DNA from: Erythrobacter sp.
Lineage (GTDB): Bacteria; Pseudomonadota; Alphaproteobacteria; Sphingomonadales; Sphingomonadaceae
Length of the DNA: 64,000 nucleotides
Reading direction: 5' to 3'
Assembly: GCA_019739335.1 (NCBI GenBank)
Contig: CP073261.1
Span: forward strand, 744,001 to 808,000
Shown here in pieces: positions 1 through 8,405 of this stretch. Numbering within the stretch: the stretch's first letter is position 1; every line of letters begins with the position of its first letter. Below the pieces are notes generated by a model. That model saw only the letters and a program-made list of their open reading frames with translations. It made no database searches and was not told the origin of the DNA. A program made the translations under genes and the position numbers.

Positions 1-449
1 GCCAGCCCCGCGTGAACGGTGCGCAGCGCGGCAATCGCGCTTTCGAGCGCAGGCGCATGGCCGCCGTGTTCGCGAAACAGCGGTAGCGCCTCCGCATCCT
101 CGGCGTCGGCTATACGCGGATGGTCCAGATCGACCAGCACCGCCAGGTCGCCGTCCACCCCGCCGCCCAGCCGGAACGGCCCGGTCCGCGTTAGCGCTGG
201 AACATAGCGCGCGTCCCAGCGCCCATCGGAGACGAACAGATTGCTGTCCCGCTCCAATCCAAGGATCGCAACCGCCGCAAGTCCGCCCTCGCCCGCATGG
301 AACAGGATCGGGCAATCGCGCTGGACAGCGGCGAACTCTGACGGAAACACCGGCACCTGGTTCACGCAGTCGCCGAAGCGCTGCCCGTGTCCGGGCTTCA
401 GGCGCAGATCGGCATGGGCAACGTTATCGAGCGGTGCAAAGCGGGTCAT
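1..449 (-). CDS. SapC-like family protein (partial, C-terminus outside window)
   Basis: The frame runs from an ATG at 449 through the left edge without a stop, so 149 codons are visible. The translation shows the SapC-family pattern: VPVFPSEFAAVQRDCPILF, then a GLERDSNLF block, W-D-A-R-Y-V-P-A-L and PFRLGG. The role of this family is not settled; it is unrelated to the peptide transporter SapC. Members commonly sit beside large TonB-dependent receptors in Caulobacter, Xanthomonas and sphingomonads, and that is the case here: it lies 109 nt downstream of the receptor on the same strand, so cotranscription is likely. No strong Shine-Dalgarno precedes the ATG. Confidence 0.75.
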   Translation of the reverse strand, partial: MTRFAPLDNVAHADLRLKPGHGQRFGDCVNQVPVFPSEFAAVQRDCPILFHAGEGGLAAVAILGLERDSNLFVSDGRWDARYVPALTRTGPFRLGGGVDGDLAVLVDLDHPRIADAEDAEALPLFREHGGHAPALESAIAALRTVHAGL

Positions 450-505
450 GGTGGTCACGCTACATTACTGTGAGGGGCAAAAGAAGAGACGCCCCTCGCC
501 ACGAA

Positions 506-534
506 AGCCGCGACCTCCAGACGAGATCGCGGCT
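506..534 (-). terminator. Hairpin between TonB receptor and SapC-like gene
   Basis: AGCCGCGA at 506-513 pairs perfectly with TCGCGGCT at 527-534 across a 13-nt loop. Read on the minus strand, the stem is followed by TTTCG. It may be a weak terminator, an attenuator or an mRNA-stabilising stem that lowers SapC expression relative to the receptor. The short U-tract makes a strong terminator unlikely. Confidence 0.35.
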
Positions 535-558
535 CCCGGGAGAAGCTTGTGAAAACGG

Positions 559-3500
559 TCAGAACCGCATCCGCGCTCCGACATAGTAGCGCGGCCGACC
601 TTCGACGATGAACCACGGCTGGTTCTCGGTGCGGGCATATGTCTTCACGTTGGAACCGGTCAGGTTGATCGCTTCGAACGACACGACGATGTTATCGGTA
701 ATGTCGTAAGACACGTTCAGATCGACCTGGTCATAGGTGTCGACGAACACCGGATTGCGCGACGATCCCCGGCTGTTGTTGGTGAGGAAAGTGTCGCGCC
801 AATTGTACGTTAGCCGCGCCGAGATCCCGTAGTTCTCGTAGATCAGCGAGGCATTGGCGGTATCCGACAGGCCAAGCAGCGCGAACTGGTCGGCATTCGT
901 CGGGGCGGTGATATCGAACCCGACATCGCCGCGCACCAGCGTATAGGCCGCGGCCACGCCGATCCCGGTATCGCCGAGGAAGTACTGCCCGGCGATTTCG
1001 AAGCCGTAGATATGCGCGTCTTCGGAATTGACCGGCTGCTGGGTCTGGAACTGGAACAGCGGATCGTTCGGCCCGGCTTCGAGGTCATAGAGGATGTTGA
1101 TGTTGTCGATATAGGTCTGGCTGAGCGCATTGGATCCAGCCTGCCTTGGCGCGGCGAGGAACTGTGCCACACCATCGGCAAAGCCGAAGTTGTCGATCAA
1201 GGCGGACAGCACGAACAGGTTGTCATCCGAAACGTCGAAGGCGTTGTTCTGTAGATATTCGAGCGCCTGACCCGAAACCGTGCCGGGTTCGCCGGAACTC
1301 GGGTTGCGGAGGCCGAACAGCGGCTGCGTCGTCTGTCCGGTGCCGACGAAATTCTGCACCCGCTTGTCGAAGAAGCCGACCGAGACATAGCTCGACGGGG
1401 CAAAGTACCACTCGGCGCTGACATCGAAGTTGTCCGACACCAGCGGCACCAGTTGCGGGTTGCCGCGGTTGCCGCCGGGCACCCCGCCAAGCGCAGTCGG
1501 CCGGTTCGGGTTGCCGGGATTGGTCGAGGCGAACAGCGATCCGAAATCTGGCCGGGCAATCGTGCGACCGAAGGAGACGCGGCCAACCACATCGTCGGTC
1601 AGTTCGATCGAGAAATCGAGCGCCGGGAGGATGTGTTCGTAGCTGTTGTCCCCGCTCACCGCTTCGGGCGTGGGCGAAAGATTGGCAACGAAGTCGTTGT
1701 TCTGCGTCCAGACGATTTCCTGCGGAATCCCCTGCAGCGTCACCGATTCCGAATTGGTGTGTTCATAGCGGACACCGGCAAGGATGTTCACCGGGCGGCC
1801 CATCAGTTCGGTATTGAGATCGACTTCGGCATAGACCGCCAGGATGTCTTCCTCGACCTGGTTATCGGACGTGCCGTTGATCGTCGGGTTATTGACGAAG
1901 GCGTTGAACAGCGCCGTCGCATCGCCGCGGAAAGCGGTGGAGAGCGGATCGCCGGCGGCGATGCCGGTGTCGAAATCCTGCCACTGGCAGACGAGGCAGA
2001 ACGGCTCGACCAGATCGCCGGCCTGCGCAGCGATATCTCCGATATTGCCCACGCCCCAGTCACCCAGCGCGTTGTAGGTGCTGATGGTGCGGCTGCTCAT
2101 CGAAGCTCCGCGGTAGCTGGCACCGAACGACACACGATCGTCGTCACCCACATCCCAATGGGCATCGAGCCGCGCTTCATCGACTGTCTGCGACTGGTAG
2201 GCAGTCTGGCTGCGCGCGACCTGCGTGCCGAGATCGGGAATGTCGAGAATGCCGTTGTTGTTGCCGTTGCCGTCATCGAATTCGATGAACTGCTGCGGGA
2301 ACCCGTCAACGATGTTCAGCCCCTGATCGACGATCGACTTCTGCGCAAAAGCGAACAAGGTGGAGGTGTGGCCGTTGGGATTGTTCGGCCGCGCATTGGC
2401 TTCCGAATGGTGACCGTCGAACTCGAGCGTGAAATTGTCGGTCAGCTCGTACGCGACATTGAGGCCAAGCGAATAGAGCTCGTCCTCGGTGGCGCGATAT
2501 TGCTGCTCGAAGCCGCCGTCCTTGGGCGCGGTGATCACATCGTCGATGAAGATCGCGGTGGCGACATCGGGATTGCCGTCGAAAGTGATCGCATCGAAGG
2601 GACGGTTGTACCAGGTTGTCTGGTCGACCCGCTGCTCTTCGGCCTGGTTGCGATAATAGGTCGCGTCAGCCGTGATCTCCAGCCGGTCCGACGGGGCAAA
2701 TTGCAGCGTCAGTTGGCCGTTGATCCGCTCGCGCGAGAATTCCGAATAGTGATAGCGGGTATCATTGGGGATCGCGATCAGCGTGTCCGGATCGCTCGGC
2801 GCATTCTGGACTACGGTATTGCCGTCCGCGCGGCGGAAGGTGGTGGACGATGCGAAATCGCCGTAAGTCAGGATGTTCCAGTCGTTCGCCGATTCCGACA
2901 CGGCCGAGTTGTTGCGGCGTTGGAAACTGCCGAACAGACCAATGCCGAAGGTGCCCGCTTCATTGCTCCAGTTGAGCAGGCCGGACACTTCCGGCGTGAT
3001 GCGATCGAGATCATAGGTATCGGCTTCGTCATAGGCGGCCTTGACGCCGATCGAGCCGGACAGGCCTGCGGCTGCATCAAGCGGACGACGGGTAACGATG
3101 TTGATCGCCGCGCCGATGCCGCCACCGGGGATGCCGGCGCGCGCGGTCTTGTACACTTCCAGTCGGGAGACGCCTTCGGACGCGAGATTGGCGAAATCGA
3201 AGCTGCGGGTGGTGCCGGAAACGAAGTCGCCGTTCTGGTCCTGCCCGACCGAGGCAATGCTGGCCGTCGGCAGCGTGCGCCCGTTGAGCGTGACGAGGTT
3301 GAAGCCGGGGCCGAAGCCGCGCACGGTGACGCGCGAACCTTCGCCGTTCACACGGTCGATCGACACACCGGTGATGCGCTGCAGCGACTCGGCGAGGTTT
3401 GTATCGGGGAAGCGGCCGATATCCTCGGCAGAGATGCCGTCCACCACGCCGGAACTGTTGCGCTTCAGGTCAATCGCGCGGTCGAGCGAGGCCCGCACGC

Positions 3501-3645
3501 CGGTGACCACGATCGAATTGTCGGGCTCCTCAGCAGCGGGATCAGCATCCTGCGCGAAGACCGTGGTAGCGCTCCCAATTCCAGCTGCCAGAGCGAGGAT
3601 CGAGATCGAATGACGGATTACGGACGGTTTACGGATGTTCCTCAA
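559..3645 (-). CDS. TonB-dependent receptor, Caulobacter/Xanthomonas type
   Basis: Outer-membrane active transporter of 1028 aa that would bring oligosaccharides into the periplasm using TonB energy. A Sec signal ends near residue 31 (TTVFAQ). A TonB-box-like IVVTGVRASL follows at about 45-54, then the plug (DTNLAESLQRITGVSIDR, VTVRGFGP) to about residue 200 and a 22-strand barrel to a terminal aromatic (GARMRF). There is no STN domain, so it is not a FecA-type signalling receptor. The length is typical of the polysaccharide-linked subfamily. No SusD partner is present. The adjoining LacI gene and the hydrolases point to hemicellulose oligosaccharides; the exact ligand cannot be read from the sequence. 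Confidence 0.93.
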   Translation of the reverse strand: MRNIRKPSVIRHSISILALAAGIGSATTVFAQDADPAAEEPDNSIVVTGVRASLDRAIDLKRNSSGVVDGISAEDIGRFPDTNLAESLQRITGVSIDRVNGEGSRVTVRGFGPGFNLVTLNGRTLPTASIASVGQDQNGDFVSGTTRSFDFANLASEGVSRLEVYKTARAGIPGGGIGAAINIVTRRPLDAAAGLSGSIGVKAAYDEADTYDLDRITPEVSGLLNWSNEAGTFGIGLFGSFQRRNNSAVSESANDWNILTYGDFASSTTFRRADGNTVVQNAPSDPDTLIAIPNDTRYHYSEFSRERINGQLTLQFAPSDRLEITADATYYRNQAEEQRVDQTTWYNRPFDAITFDGNPDVATAIFIDDVITAPKDGGFEQQYRATEDELYSLGLNVAYELTDNFTLEFDGHHSEANARPNNPNGHTSTLFAFAQKSIVDQGLNIVDGFPQQFIEFDDGNGNNNGILDIPDLGTQVARSQTAYQSQTVDEARLDAHWDVGDDDRVSFGASYRGASMSSRTISTYNALGDWGVGNIGDIAAQAGDLVEPFCLVCQWQDFDTGIAAGDPLSTAFRGDATALFNAFVNNPTINGTSDNQVEEDILAVYAEVDLNTELMGRPVNILAGVRYEHTNSESVTLQGIPQEIVWTQNNDFVANLSPTPEAVSGDNSYEHILPALDFSIELTDDVVGRVSFGRTIARPDFGSLFASTNPGNPNRPTALGGVPGGNRGNPQLVPLVSDNFDVSAEWYFAPSSYVSVGFFDKRVQNFVGTGQTTQPLFGLRNPSSGEPGTVSGQALEYLQNNAFDVSDDNLFVLSALIDNFGFADGVAQFLAAPRQAGSNALSQTYIDNINILYDLEAGPNDPLFQFQTQQPVNSEDAHIYGFEIAGQYFLGDTGIGVAAAYTLVRGDVGFDITAPTNADQFALLGLSDTANASLIYENYGISARLTYNWRDTFLTNNSRGSSRNPVFVDTYDQVDLNVSYDITDNIVVSFEAINLTGSNVKTYARTENQPWFIVEGRPRYYVGARMRF

Positions 3646-3716
3646 GACAAATCCTCCCTTGCCGCGCCAACCCCTGCGAGTCGCGCCTCCTCTATGACCG
3701 CTTTTGTGCGGCTTGG

Positions 3717-3751
3717 TGGTATAGCTACCATTACTCTGACAAGGCTGTCAA
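3717..3751 (-). promoter_or_regulatory. Composite operator region upstream of the TonB receptor
   Basis: Seventy-two nt upstream of the receptor ATG, TGGTATAGCTACCA (3717-3730) has perfectly inverted 5-nt arms (TGGTA/TACCA), like LacI-family operators. Directly adjoining on the minus strand is TTGTCAGAGTAAT (3730-3742), found again exactly at 26798-26810. A TTGACA that could serve as a -35 lies at 3746-3751, but no good -10 follows at 16-18 nt. Assignment to the nearby LacI or GntR protein is inference. Confidence 0.5.
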
Positions 3752-3834
3752 GATAGTGCATCGAGGCGTGCCTACGATGCACCGCCAAACGGCGTGAGAA
3801 TCGGGCTGGAGCGCGCGGTTTGCGCGACTAGCTG

Positions 3835-4848
3835 CTAGTTGTGTGGAGCAGCGGTGGAGCCGCGCAGGTGCAAACGGTAGGGATGGACAAGCGGGACCGT
3901 TTCGCTTTTCCCTCCAAGCAAGTGCAACAACTGGTCGGTAGCATCTGCAGCGATAGACGCTACGGGCTGTTCGACGGTGGTCAGCTGCGGCCAGCATAGC
4001 CGCGCAATTTCGGCATCGTCGAACCCGGCAACCGAAAGCTCGTCCGGCACCACGATGTCCAGTTCGCGCGCGGTGGTCAGCACGGCTGCTGCCATATCGT
4101 CGTTCTGGGCCAGGATTGCGCTTGGCCTGTCCGTCCTCTCCAGTAGCGCGCGCGCTGCGCGCTGGCCACTGGCGTAAGTGAAATCACCCTGCTCCAATGC
4201 CACCGATCCGGCATCGATCCCGGCGGCATCGAGCGCATCGCGATAGCCTGCCAGTCGCGCCTGCGTCGCGCCGTGGCTCTGGTGGCCGAGCACGATCCCG
4301 AAGCGGCGATGCCCCAGATCGATCAGGTACTGCGCCACCGCGCGCGCGGCCTCGCGCTCGTCCAGCATGGCGCAGGCGCCGCGTCCCGGCATGGTCGAGG
4401 GCGTGATCCGGGCATAGCGGATCCCCGCCGCGTCGAGGCTGTCGAGCACTTCGGGAATGTCGCAACTGGGCGGGGCGAGCAGCACGCCATCCACCATCGA
4501 ACTGCGCAGCAGCGCGATCAGCCCGGCGGCATCGCTGCGGGCTTCGGCAAAGGGCAGAACCACCAGCCGGTACCGCTCGCTTTCGAGACGATCGAGAGCG
4601 CCGCGTTGAAGGTCCACCACGTAGCTGGGGCTGGGCCGCTCATAGGTGAGCCCGATCAGGAAACTCCGCCGCGAAATCAGCGCCTGCGCGTTCATGTTGG
4701 GCTGGTAATCGAGCCTGGCCGCAACGGCCTTCACCCGCTCGCGCAGGTCGGGGCGGACATAGGGCTCGTTGTTGAGCACGCGCGACACCGTCTTGGCCGA
4801 GACGCCTGCCTGTTCGGCGATGTCCATGATGGTGGCGCGCTTGTTCAT
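3835..4848 (-). CDS. LacI-family transcriptional regulator
   Basis: A 337-aa LacI/GalR regulator. Residues 5-27 hold the helix-turn-helix (MDIAEQAGVSAKTVSRVLNN) and the hinge helix follows near residue 50 (NMNAQALISRR). A periplasmic-binding-protein-like sensor domain fills the rest (PSAILAQNDDMAAAV, ELSVAGFDD, LTTVEQP). The frame stays open upstream to 5151, but the start at 4848 is chosen because family members begin directly with the HTH and a purine-rich GGGTGGGGAAAA precedes it. It lies between the receptor and the mannanase, both plausible targets. The inducer is probably a mono- or oligosaccharide from the locus. Confidence 0.93.
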   Translation of the reverse strand: MNKRATIMDIAEQAGVSAKTVSRVLNNEPYVRPDLRERVKAVAARLDYQPNMNAQALISRRSFLIGLTYERPSPSYVVDLQRGALDRLESERYRLVVLPFAEARSDAAGLIALLRSSMVDGVLLAPPSCDIPEVLDSLDAAGIRYARITPSTMPGRGACAMLDEREAARAVAQYLIDLGHRRFGIVLGHQSHGATQARLAGYRDALDAAGIDAGSVALEQGDFTYASGQRAARALLERTDRPSAILAQNDDMAAAVLTTARELDIVVPDELSVAGFDDAEIARLCWPQLTTVEQPVASIAADATDQLLHLLGGKSETVPLVHPYRLHLRGSTAAPHN

Positions 4849-4920
4849 TTTTCCCCACCCGCCCCATGCGGCATTGCCCGCAAGGCTGCAAGGGGAGGTG
4901 AAGGCGAGCGACGGGGGGTT

Positions 4921-4940
4921 TTCTGACAAGGTTGACAGAA
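4921..4940. promoter_or_regulatory. 20-bp imperfect palindrome between lacI-type gene and mannanase
   Basis: TTCTGACAAGGTTGACAGAA is an inverted repeat TTCTG-A-CAA/TTG-A-CAGAA, mismatched only at the two A/T positions and the central GG. It lies 72 nt upstream of the regulator ATG and 62 nt upstream of the GH5_7 ATG, a classic place for an autoregulatory operator. Its half-site TCTGACAAGG recurs upstream of the TonB receptor (3734-3744, plus strand). The binding protein is unknown; the adjacent LacI protein is the simplest candidate. Confidence 0.5.
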
Positions 4941-5002
4941 TGGCCCTTCCCAAACTCCGCCAAGGCTGCCTAGACTTGGGCAAAAGCGAGAGGGAGCAGG
5001 CC

Positions 5003-6349
5003 ATGACCGGATCGAAGGCAAGCCGCAGGCAGGTGTTGCAGGCAGGGGGCGGCGCGCTGGCCGGAATGGCACTGGCGGGATGCGCCACCGGGGCGGGCGT
5101 ACAGCAGGTAACAGGTTTCATCTCCACCGATGGGCGATCGCTGGTGCGCAATGGCCGACCCTATCGCTTTGTCGGAGCGAATGCCTGGTACCTCGCGTGG
5201 TTGGGGGCCGACGCCGCCTATGGCGATCGCGCGCGGTTGATGCGCGAACTCGACCGGATGCGCGCGCACGGCATCACCAACCTGCGGATCATGGCGAGCG
5301 GCGAGGAAGGGCCGGTGCGCAATTCGATCCAGCCGGGTTTCGTGCGCGCCGATGGCAGTGTGAACCGCGAACTGCTCGAAGGGCTCGATTTCGCGATGGC
5401 CGAGATCGGCAGGCGCGGGATGGTGGCGGTGCTGTGCCTGACGAACTTCTGGGAATGGTCCGGCGGAATGATGAACCGGCTGGCCTGGGCCACAGGGCAG
5501 TGGACGGACATGAACGATCCCGCCCATCCCTGGCCCGCTTTCCCCGATGCCGTCAGCGCATTCTATTCCAACGCGCAGGCGAAGGATGGCTATTATGATT
5601 ACGTGCGGATGATGGTCGGGCGGGTGAATTCCGTCACCGGCATTCCCTATGCCGAAGATCCCGCGATAATGGCCTGGCAACACGCCAACGAACCGCGCCC
5701 CGGCGGGACCGAGGAAGGGATCGAAGCCGCGCTGCCGCATTACTACGACTGGATCGACACCACCGCCGCTATCATCCGCGAGGTCGATCCGAACCACCTC
5801 GTTTCGCTGGGCCACGAAGGGACGCAAGGGGCCAATGGCCGCGCCGACGTGGTGGAGCGGGCGCACCAGAACATCGACTATCTCACCGCACATATCTGGC
5901 CGCTCAACTGGGGCTGGGTCGACGGCAAGGATCTCGAAGGCACCTGGCCAGCCGGGCGGGTGCTGGTGGAGGACTATCTCACCAGCCACATCGCGCTGGC
6001 CAATGCGGCGGGCAAGCCGCTCACAATCGAGGAATTCGGGTTCCCGCGCGATGGCGAACTCTATGCGCCAAACGTGCCGACAACCTTCCGCGAACGCTAC
6101 TACCGCACGATTTATGCCGCCGCCGAAGCCCATGCATCGGGCAATGGCGGCCCGGTGGCGGGGACCAATTTCTGGGCGTGGAACGGCGAGGCACGGGCAC
6201 GGCACGCGGACTTCCGCTACCAGAACGGCGACAACGCCTACATGGGCGATCCGATGCACGAGCCACAGGGCTGGTACGGCAATTTCGACAGCGACGCGGA
6301 GATGCTGGCGCTGGTGGAAGCCCACGCGGAGGCGTTTGCTACCGGGTAG
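5003..6349 (+). CDS. GH5 (subfamily 7-type) endo-beta-1,4-mannanase, Tat-type lipoprotein
   Basis: A 448-aa predicted exported endomannanase. The N-terminus has a twin-arginine stretch (SKASRRQVLQAGG) and a lipobox (ALAGC), suggesting Tat export and lipidation. The start at 5003 is supported by AGGGAG six nt upstream. Family landmarks are FVGANAWYLAWLG, the acid/base glutamate E230 in WQHANEPRP, the nucleophile E344 in TIEEFGF, and the C-terminal GTNFWAWNGEAR and DPMHEPQGWYG typical of GH5_7 mannanases. It would cut beta-mannan backbones, pairing with the GH27 alpha-galactosidase of the same locus. Its stop codon directly abuts that of the convergent GH5 gene. Confidence 0.88.
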   Translation: MTGSKASRRQVLQAGGGALAGMALAGCATGAGVQQVTGFISTDGRSLVRNGRPYRFVGANAWYLAWLGADAAYGDRARLMRELDRMRAHGITNLRIMASGEEGPVRNSIQPGFVRADGSVNRELLEGLDFAMAEIGRRGMVAVLCLTNFWEWSGGMMNRLAWATGQWTDMNDPAHPWPAFPDAVSAFYSNAQAKDGYYDYVRMMVGRVNSVTGIPYAEDPAIMAWQHANEPRPGGTEEGIEAALPHYYDWIDTTAAIIREVDPNHLVSLGHEGTQGANGRADVVERAHQNIDYLTAHIWPLNWGWVDGKDLEGTWPAGRVLVEDYLTSHIALANAAGKPLTIEEFGFPRDGELYAPNVPTTFRERYYRTIYAAAEAHASGNGGPVAGTNFWAWNGEARARHADFRYQNGDNAYMGDPMHEPQGWYGNFDSDAEMLALVEAHAEAFATG

Positions 6350-7393
6350 CTACTCCCTCACCGGCGCGGATATCCGGCGCACGATCTCGCCGTGCCACTG
6401 GCCGCTGGCGCTGTCCCACAGCTCGAAGGTGTTGGTGTAGCCCCAGGCGCAGCTATCGACGCCGATCGAGGCGAAGGCTTCGCTCAGCACTTCGTAATAG
6501 TCCTCCCGTGCAGCCAGCGGGCGCGTCACCCAGGCACCATATTCGCCGACAAACGGCACCCGCCCGGTGCGGGCCATGTAATCGCGCACTTTCTGCAGGT
6601 CGGCTTCGATCAGCGCCAGATCCTCTGCACTGCCGAACCAGTCGCGGCTGGGCGGATCGAGCCAGTCGGCTTCGGGAAAACCGAAGTTGACCGGCGAATA
6701 GTAGTGGAAGGTCGGCACGGCATAGGGATCGTCCGGGAAGGGACTGGTGAGCATGGCATCCAGCCCTGCCCATTCCGGCCCGTCGATGACCACGATACGG
6801 GTGGGATTGGTCCGCCGGACTTCTGCCAGCGCAGGCTCGATGGTTTGCAGCAGGTTTTCCGCGTTGAACCGATTGTGCGGCTCGTTGACCAGTTCGAAAC
6901 TGACACTCGCGGGAGCATCGGCAAAGCGTTCGCCGATCTGCCGCCACAGCCCCGCGAGCCGCGCGGTGTGGCCCGCCGGGTCTTCTACGATCTCCTCGTA
7001 ATGGTGGAGGTCGATAATCACCGAAAGCCCGCGCGCGGTGGCGAGGTCCACAATATGCGCCACCCGCTCCATGAACACGGGATCGATGGTGTAGGGCGGC
7101 CCCTCCAGCGCATGTGCGGAAAAACGCGCGGGCAGGCGGATAGCGGTGAAGCCCGCATCGGCGATCCGCTCCACATCGGCATCCTCGAACGCGCGGCCCC
7201 AATCGCCTTCGCGCGGCGCGTCGAGCATATTGGAAAGGTTGACGCATTTGCCCAGATCGAGCCTTGGCCCCACGCGCGGCACGGCAGGCGGCGCGGGGGT
7301 GAAATGATCCGCCAGATCGAGCAATGGCGGCGGCGTGGGGGCCGTTTCGCAACCCGTCAGCAGCAGCGCCACGGCACCCGCCAGCGCCCTCAC
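6350..7393 (-). CDS. GH5 endo-glycanase resembling Thermotoga Cel5A (GH5_25-type), lipoprotein
   Basis: A 347-aa lipoprotein (MRALAGAVALLLTGC, lipobox LLTGC). The motifs NLSNMLDAPREGDWG, IIDLHHYEEIVEDP, ELVNEPHN (acid/base Glu) and FVGEYGAW (nucleophile Glu) match the pattern I recall for Thermotoga maritima Cel5A, a GH5_25 enzyme with broad activity on beta-glucan, glucomannan and xyloglucan. It is the best backbone-cutting candidate for xyloglucan here. The GTG start at 7393 overlaps the stop of the upstream GH5 gene (GTGA), implying translational coupling within a GH29-GH5-GH5 operon. The subfamily call is by eye. Confidence 0.82.
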   Translation of the reverse strand: MRALAGAVALLLTGCETAPTPPPLLDLADHFTPAPPAVPRVGPRLDLGKCVNLSNMLDAPREGDWGRAFEDADVERIADAGFTAIRLPARFSAHALEGPPYTIDPVFMERVAHIVDLATARGLSVIIDLHHYEEIVEDPAGHTARLAGLWRQIGERFADAPASVSFELVNEPHNRFNAENLLQTIEPALAEVRRTNPTRIVVIDGPEWAGLDAMLTSPFPDDPYAVPTFHYYSPVNFGFPEADWLDPPSRDWFGSAEDLALIEADLQKVRDYMARTGRVPFVGEYGAWVTRPLAAREDYYEVLSEAFASIGVDSCAWGYTNTFELWDSASGQWHGEIVRRISAPVRE

Positions 7394-8388
7394 CGATAGC
7401 CCTCCGCCGCTGCCGCCGCCCGCAGCCGTTCGCGCAGCAGGCGACCGCTTTCGGTCAGATCATCATCCTGCCAGCCCGATGGCCCGGTACCCGGCACCAG
7501 TGCGGCGCTGGTTTCGTCCTTGTCGGCGATCGACCAGTTGATCCAGCCCACGCCATTGGCCTCGGCCCAGTCCCACCAGGCTTCGCTTTCGGCGTAATCG
7601 ATCGGCCCGTTGCCCGTCGCTTCCACCGTGCCGAATTCGGTAATGAACAATGCCGCACCCGAAGCCAGCGCCGCATCGCCGCGTGCGCGCAGTTCCGCCC
7701 CGTGAGTGGCGGCGTAGTAATGCAGGGTATAGGCGACGTTGGAGAAAGGCAGCGGATTGCGCGCGGCTTCGTCGACGTTCTGGCTCCAGCTCGGCGTTCC
7801 GGCGATCACCAGATTGTCCGGATCGACCGCGCGGATCGCACCGACCACCTGCATGTGATAGGGCCGCACATCGCGCGACCATTCGACATTGTCGCGCAGC
7901 GGTTCGTTGAACGGCTCGTAGATGACATTGGGCAGGTGCCCGTAGTCGCGGGCGATTTCGGTCAGGAACCGTTCGGCTTCATCGGGATGCGCGGTGTGCG
8001 CGTGCCAGTCGATGATAACATAAATGCCGTTCGCCACTGCCGCGTCGATCACCGTGCGCGCCTTGGCCATTTCCCGGTCGTAATGGGTTAGCGCGCTGTC
8101 CCGCTCGTGCACGGCGATGGCGGCGCGGATCACGGTGACGCCCCAGTCCTGCACCAGCCAGTCGACCGTCTCGCGCGAATAGTATTCCGGCTCCCACTGC
8201 GACCAGAACAGGCTCATCCCGCGCAGCGTTACCGGTTCGCCGTGTTGGTCGGCAATCCGGTTGCCCGCCACCGACAGCGCCCCGTGTCGGGCGACGGGTG
8301 AGTTGGTCGGGGCTTCCATTTGCGCGGGCGGAACCGTAGCGCAGGCCGCGAGCAGGCAGGCGGCGAACAAGGCAAACAGGCGGTGCAT
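7390..8388 (-). CDS. GH5 (subfamily 2-type) endo-beta-1,4-glucanase, lipoprotein
   Basis: A 332-aa predicted lipoprotein (FAACLLAACAT). GH5_2 landmarks are LRGMSLFWSQW, IIDWHAHTAHPDEA, the acid/base Glu in VIYEPFNEP, the nucleophile Glu in LFITEFGT and NWSIADKDETSAAL, as in Bacillus and Erwinia Cel5 cellulases. A TTG further upstream (8409) would extend the frame, but the ATG at 8388 is preferred because GGAG precedes it at good distance and the lipoprotein signal then starts at once. It lies 17 nt after the GH29 stop, in the same operon. The predicted role is cutting the beta-1,4-glucan backbone. Confidence 0.87.
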   Translation of the reverse strand: MHRLFALFAACLLAACATVPPAQMEAPTNSPVARHGALSVAGNRIADQHGEPVTLRGMSLFWSQWEPEYYSRETVDWLVQDWGVTVIRAAIAVHERDSALTHYDREMAKARTVIDAAVANGIYVIIDWHAHTAHPDEAERFLTEIARDYGHLPNVIYEPFNEPLRDNVEWSRDVRPYHMQVVGAIRAVDPDNLVIAGTPSWSQNVDEAARNPLPFSNVAYTLHYYAATHGAELRARGDAALASGAALFITEFGTVEATGNGPIDYAESEAWWDWAEANGVGWINWSIADKDETSAALVPGTGPSGWQDDDLTESGRLLRERLRAAAAAEGYR

Positions 8389-8405
8389 GGGCAATACTCC
8401 GGTGG

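Noticed and set aside
1453..3756. 767-aa open frame on the plus strand
   Set aside because: It lies fully antisense to the TonB receptor, which has an unbroken family match and signal peptide. Long antisense frames are expected in such GC-rich DNA.
4970..6325. 451-aa open frame on the minus strand
   Set aside because: Antisense of the GH5_7 mannanase; no recognisable motif and composition of a shadow frame (rich in Arg, His, Gly).
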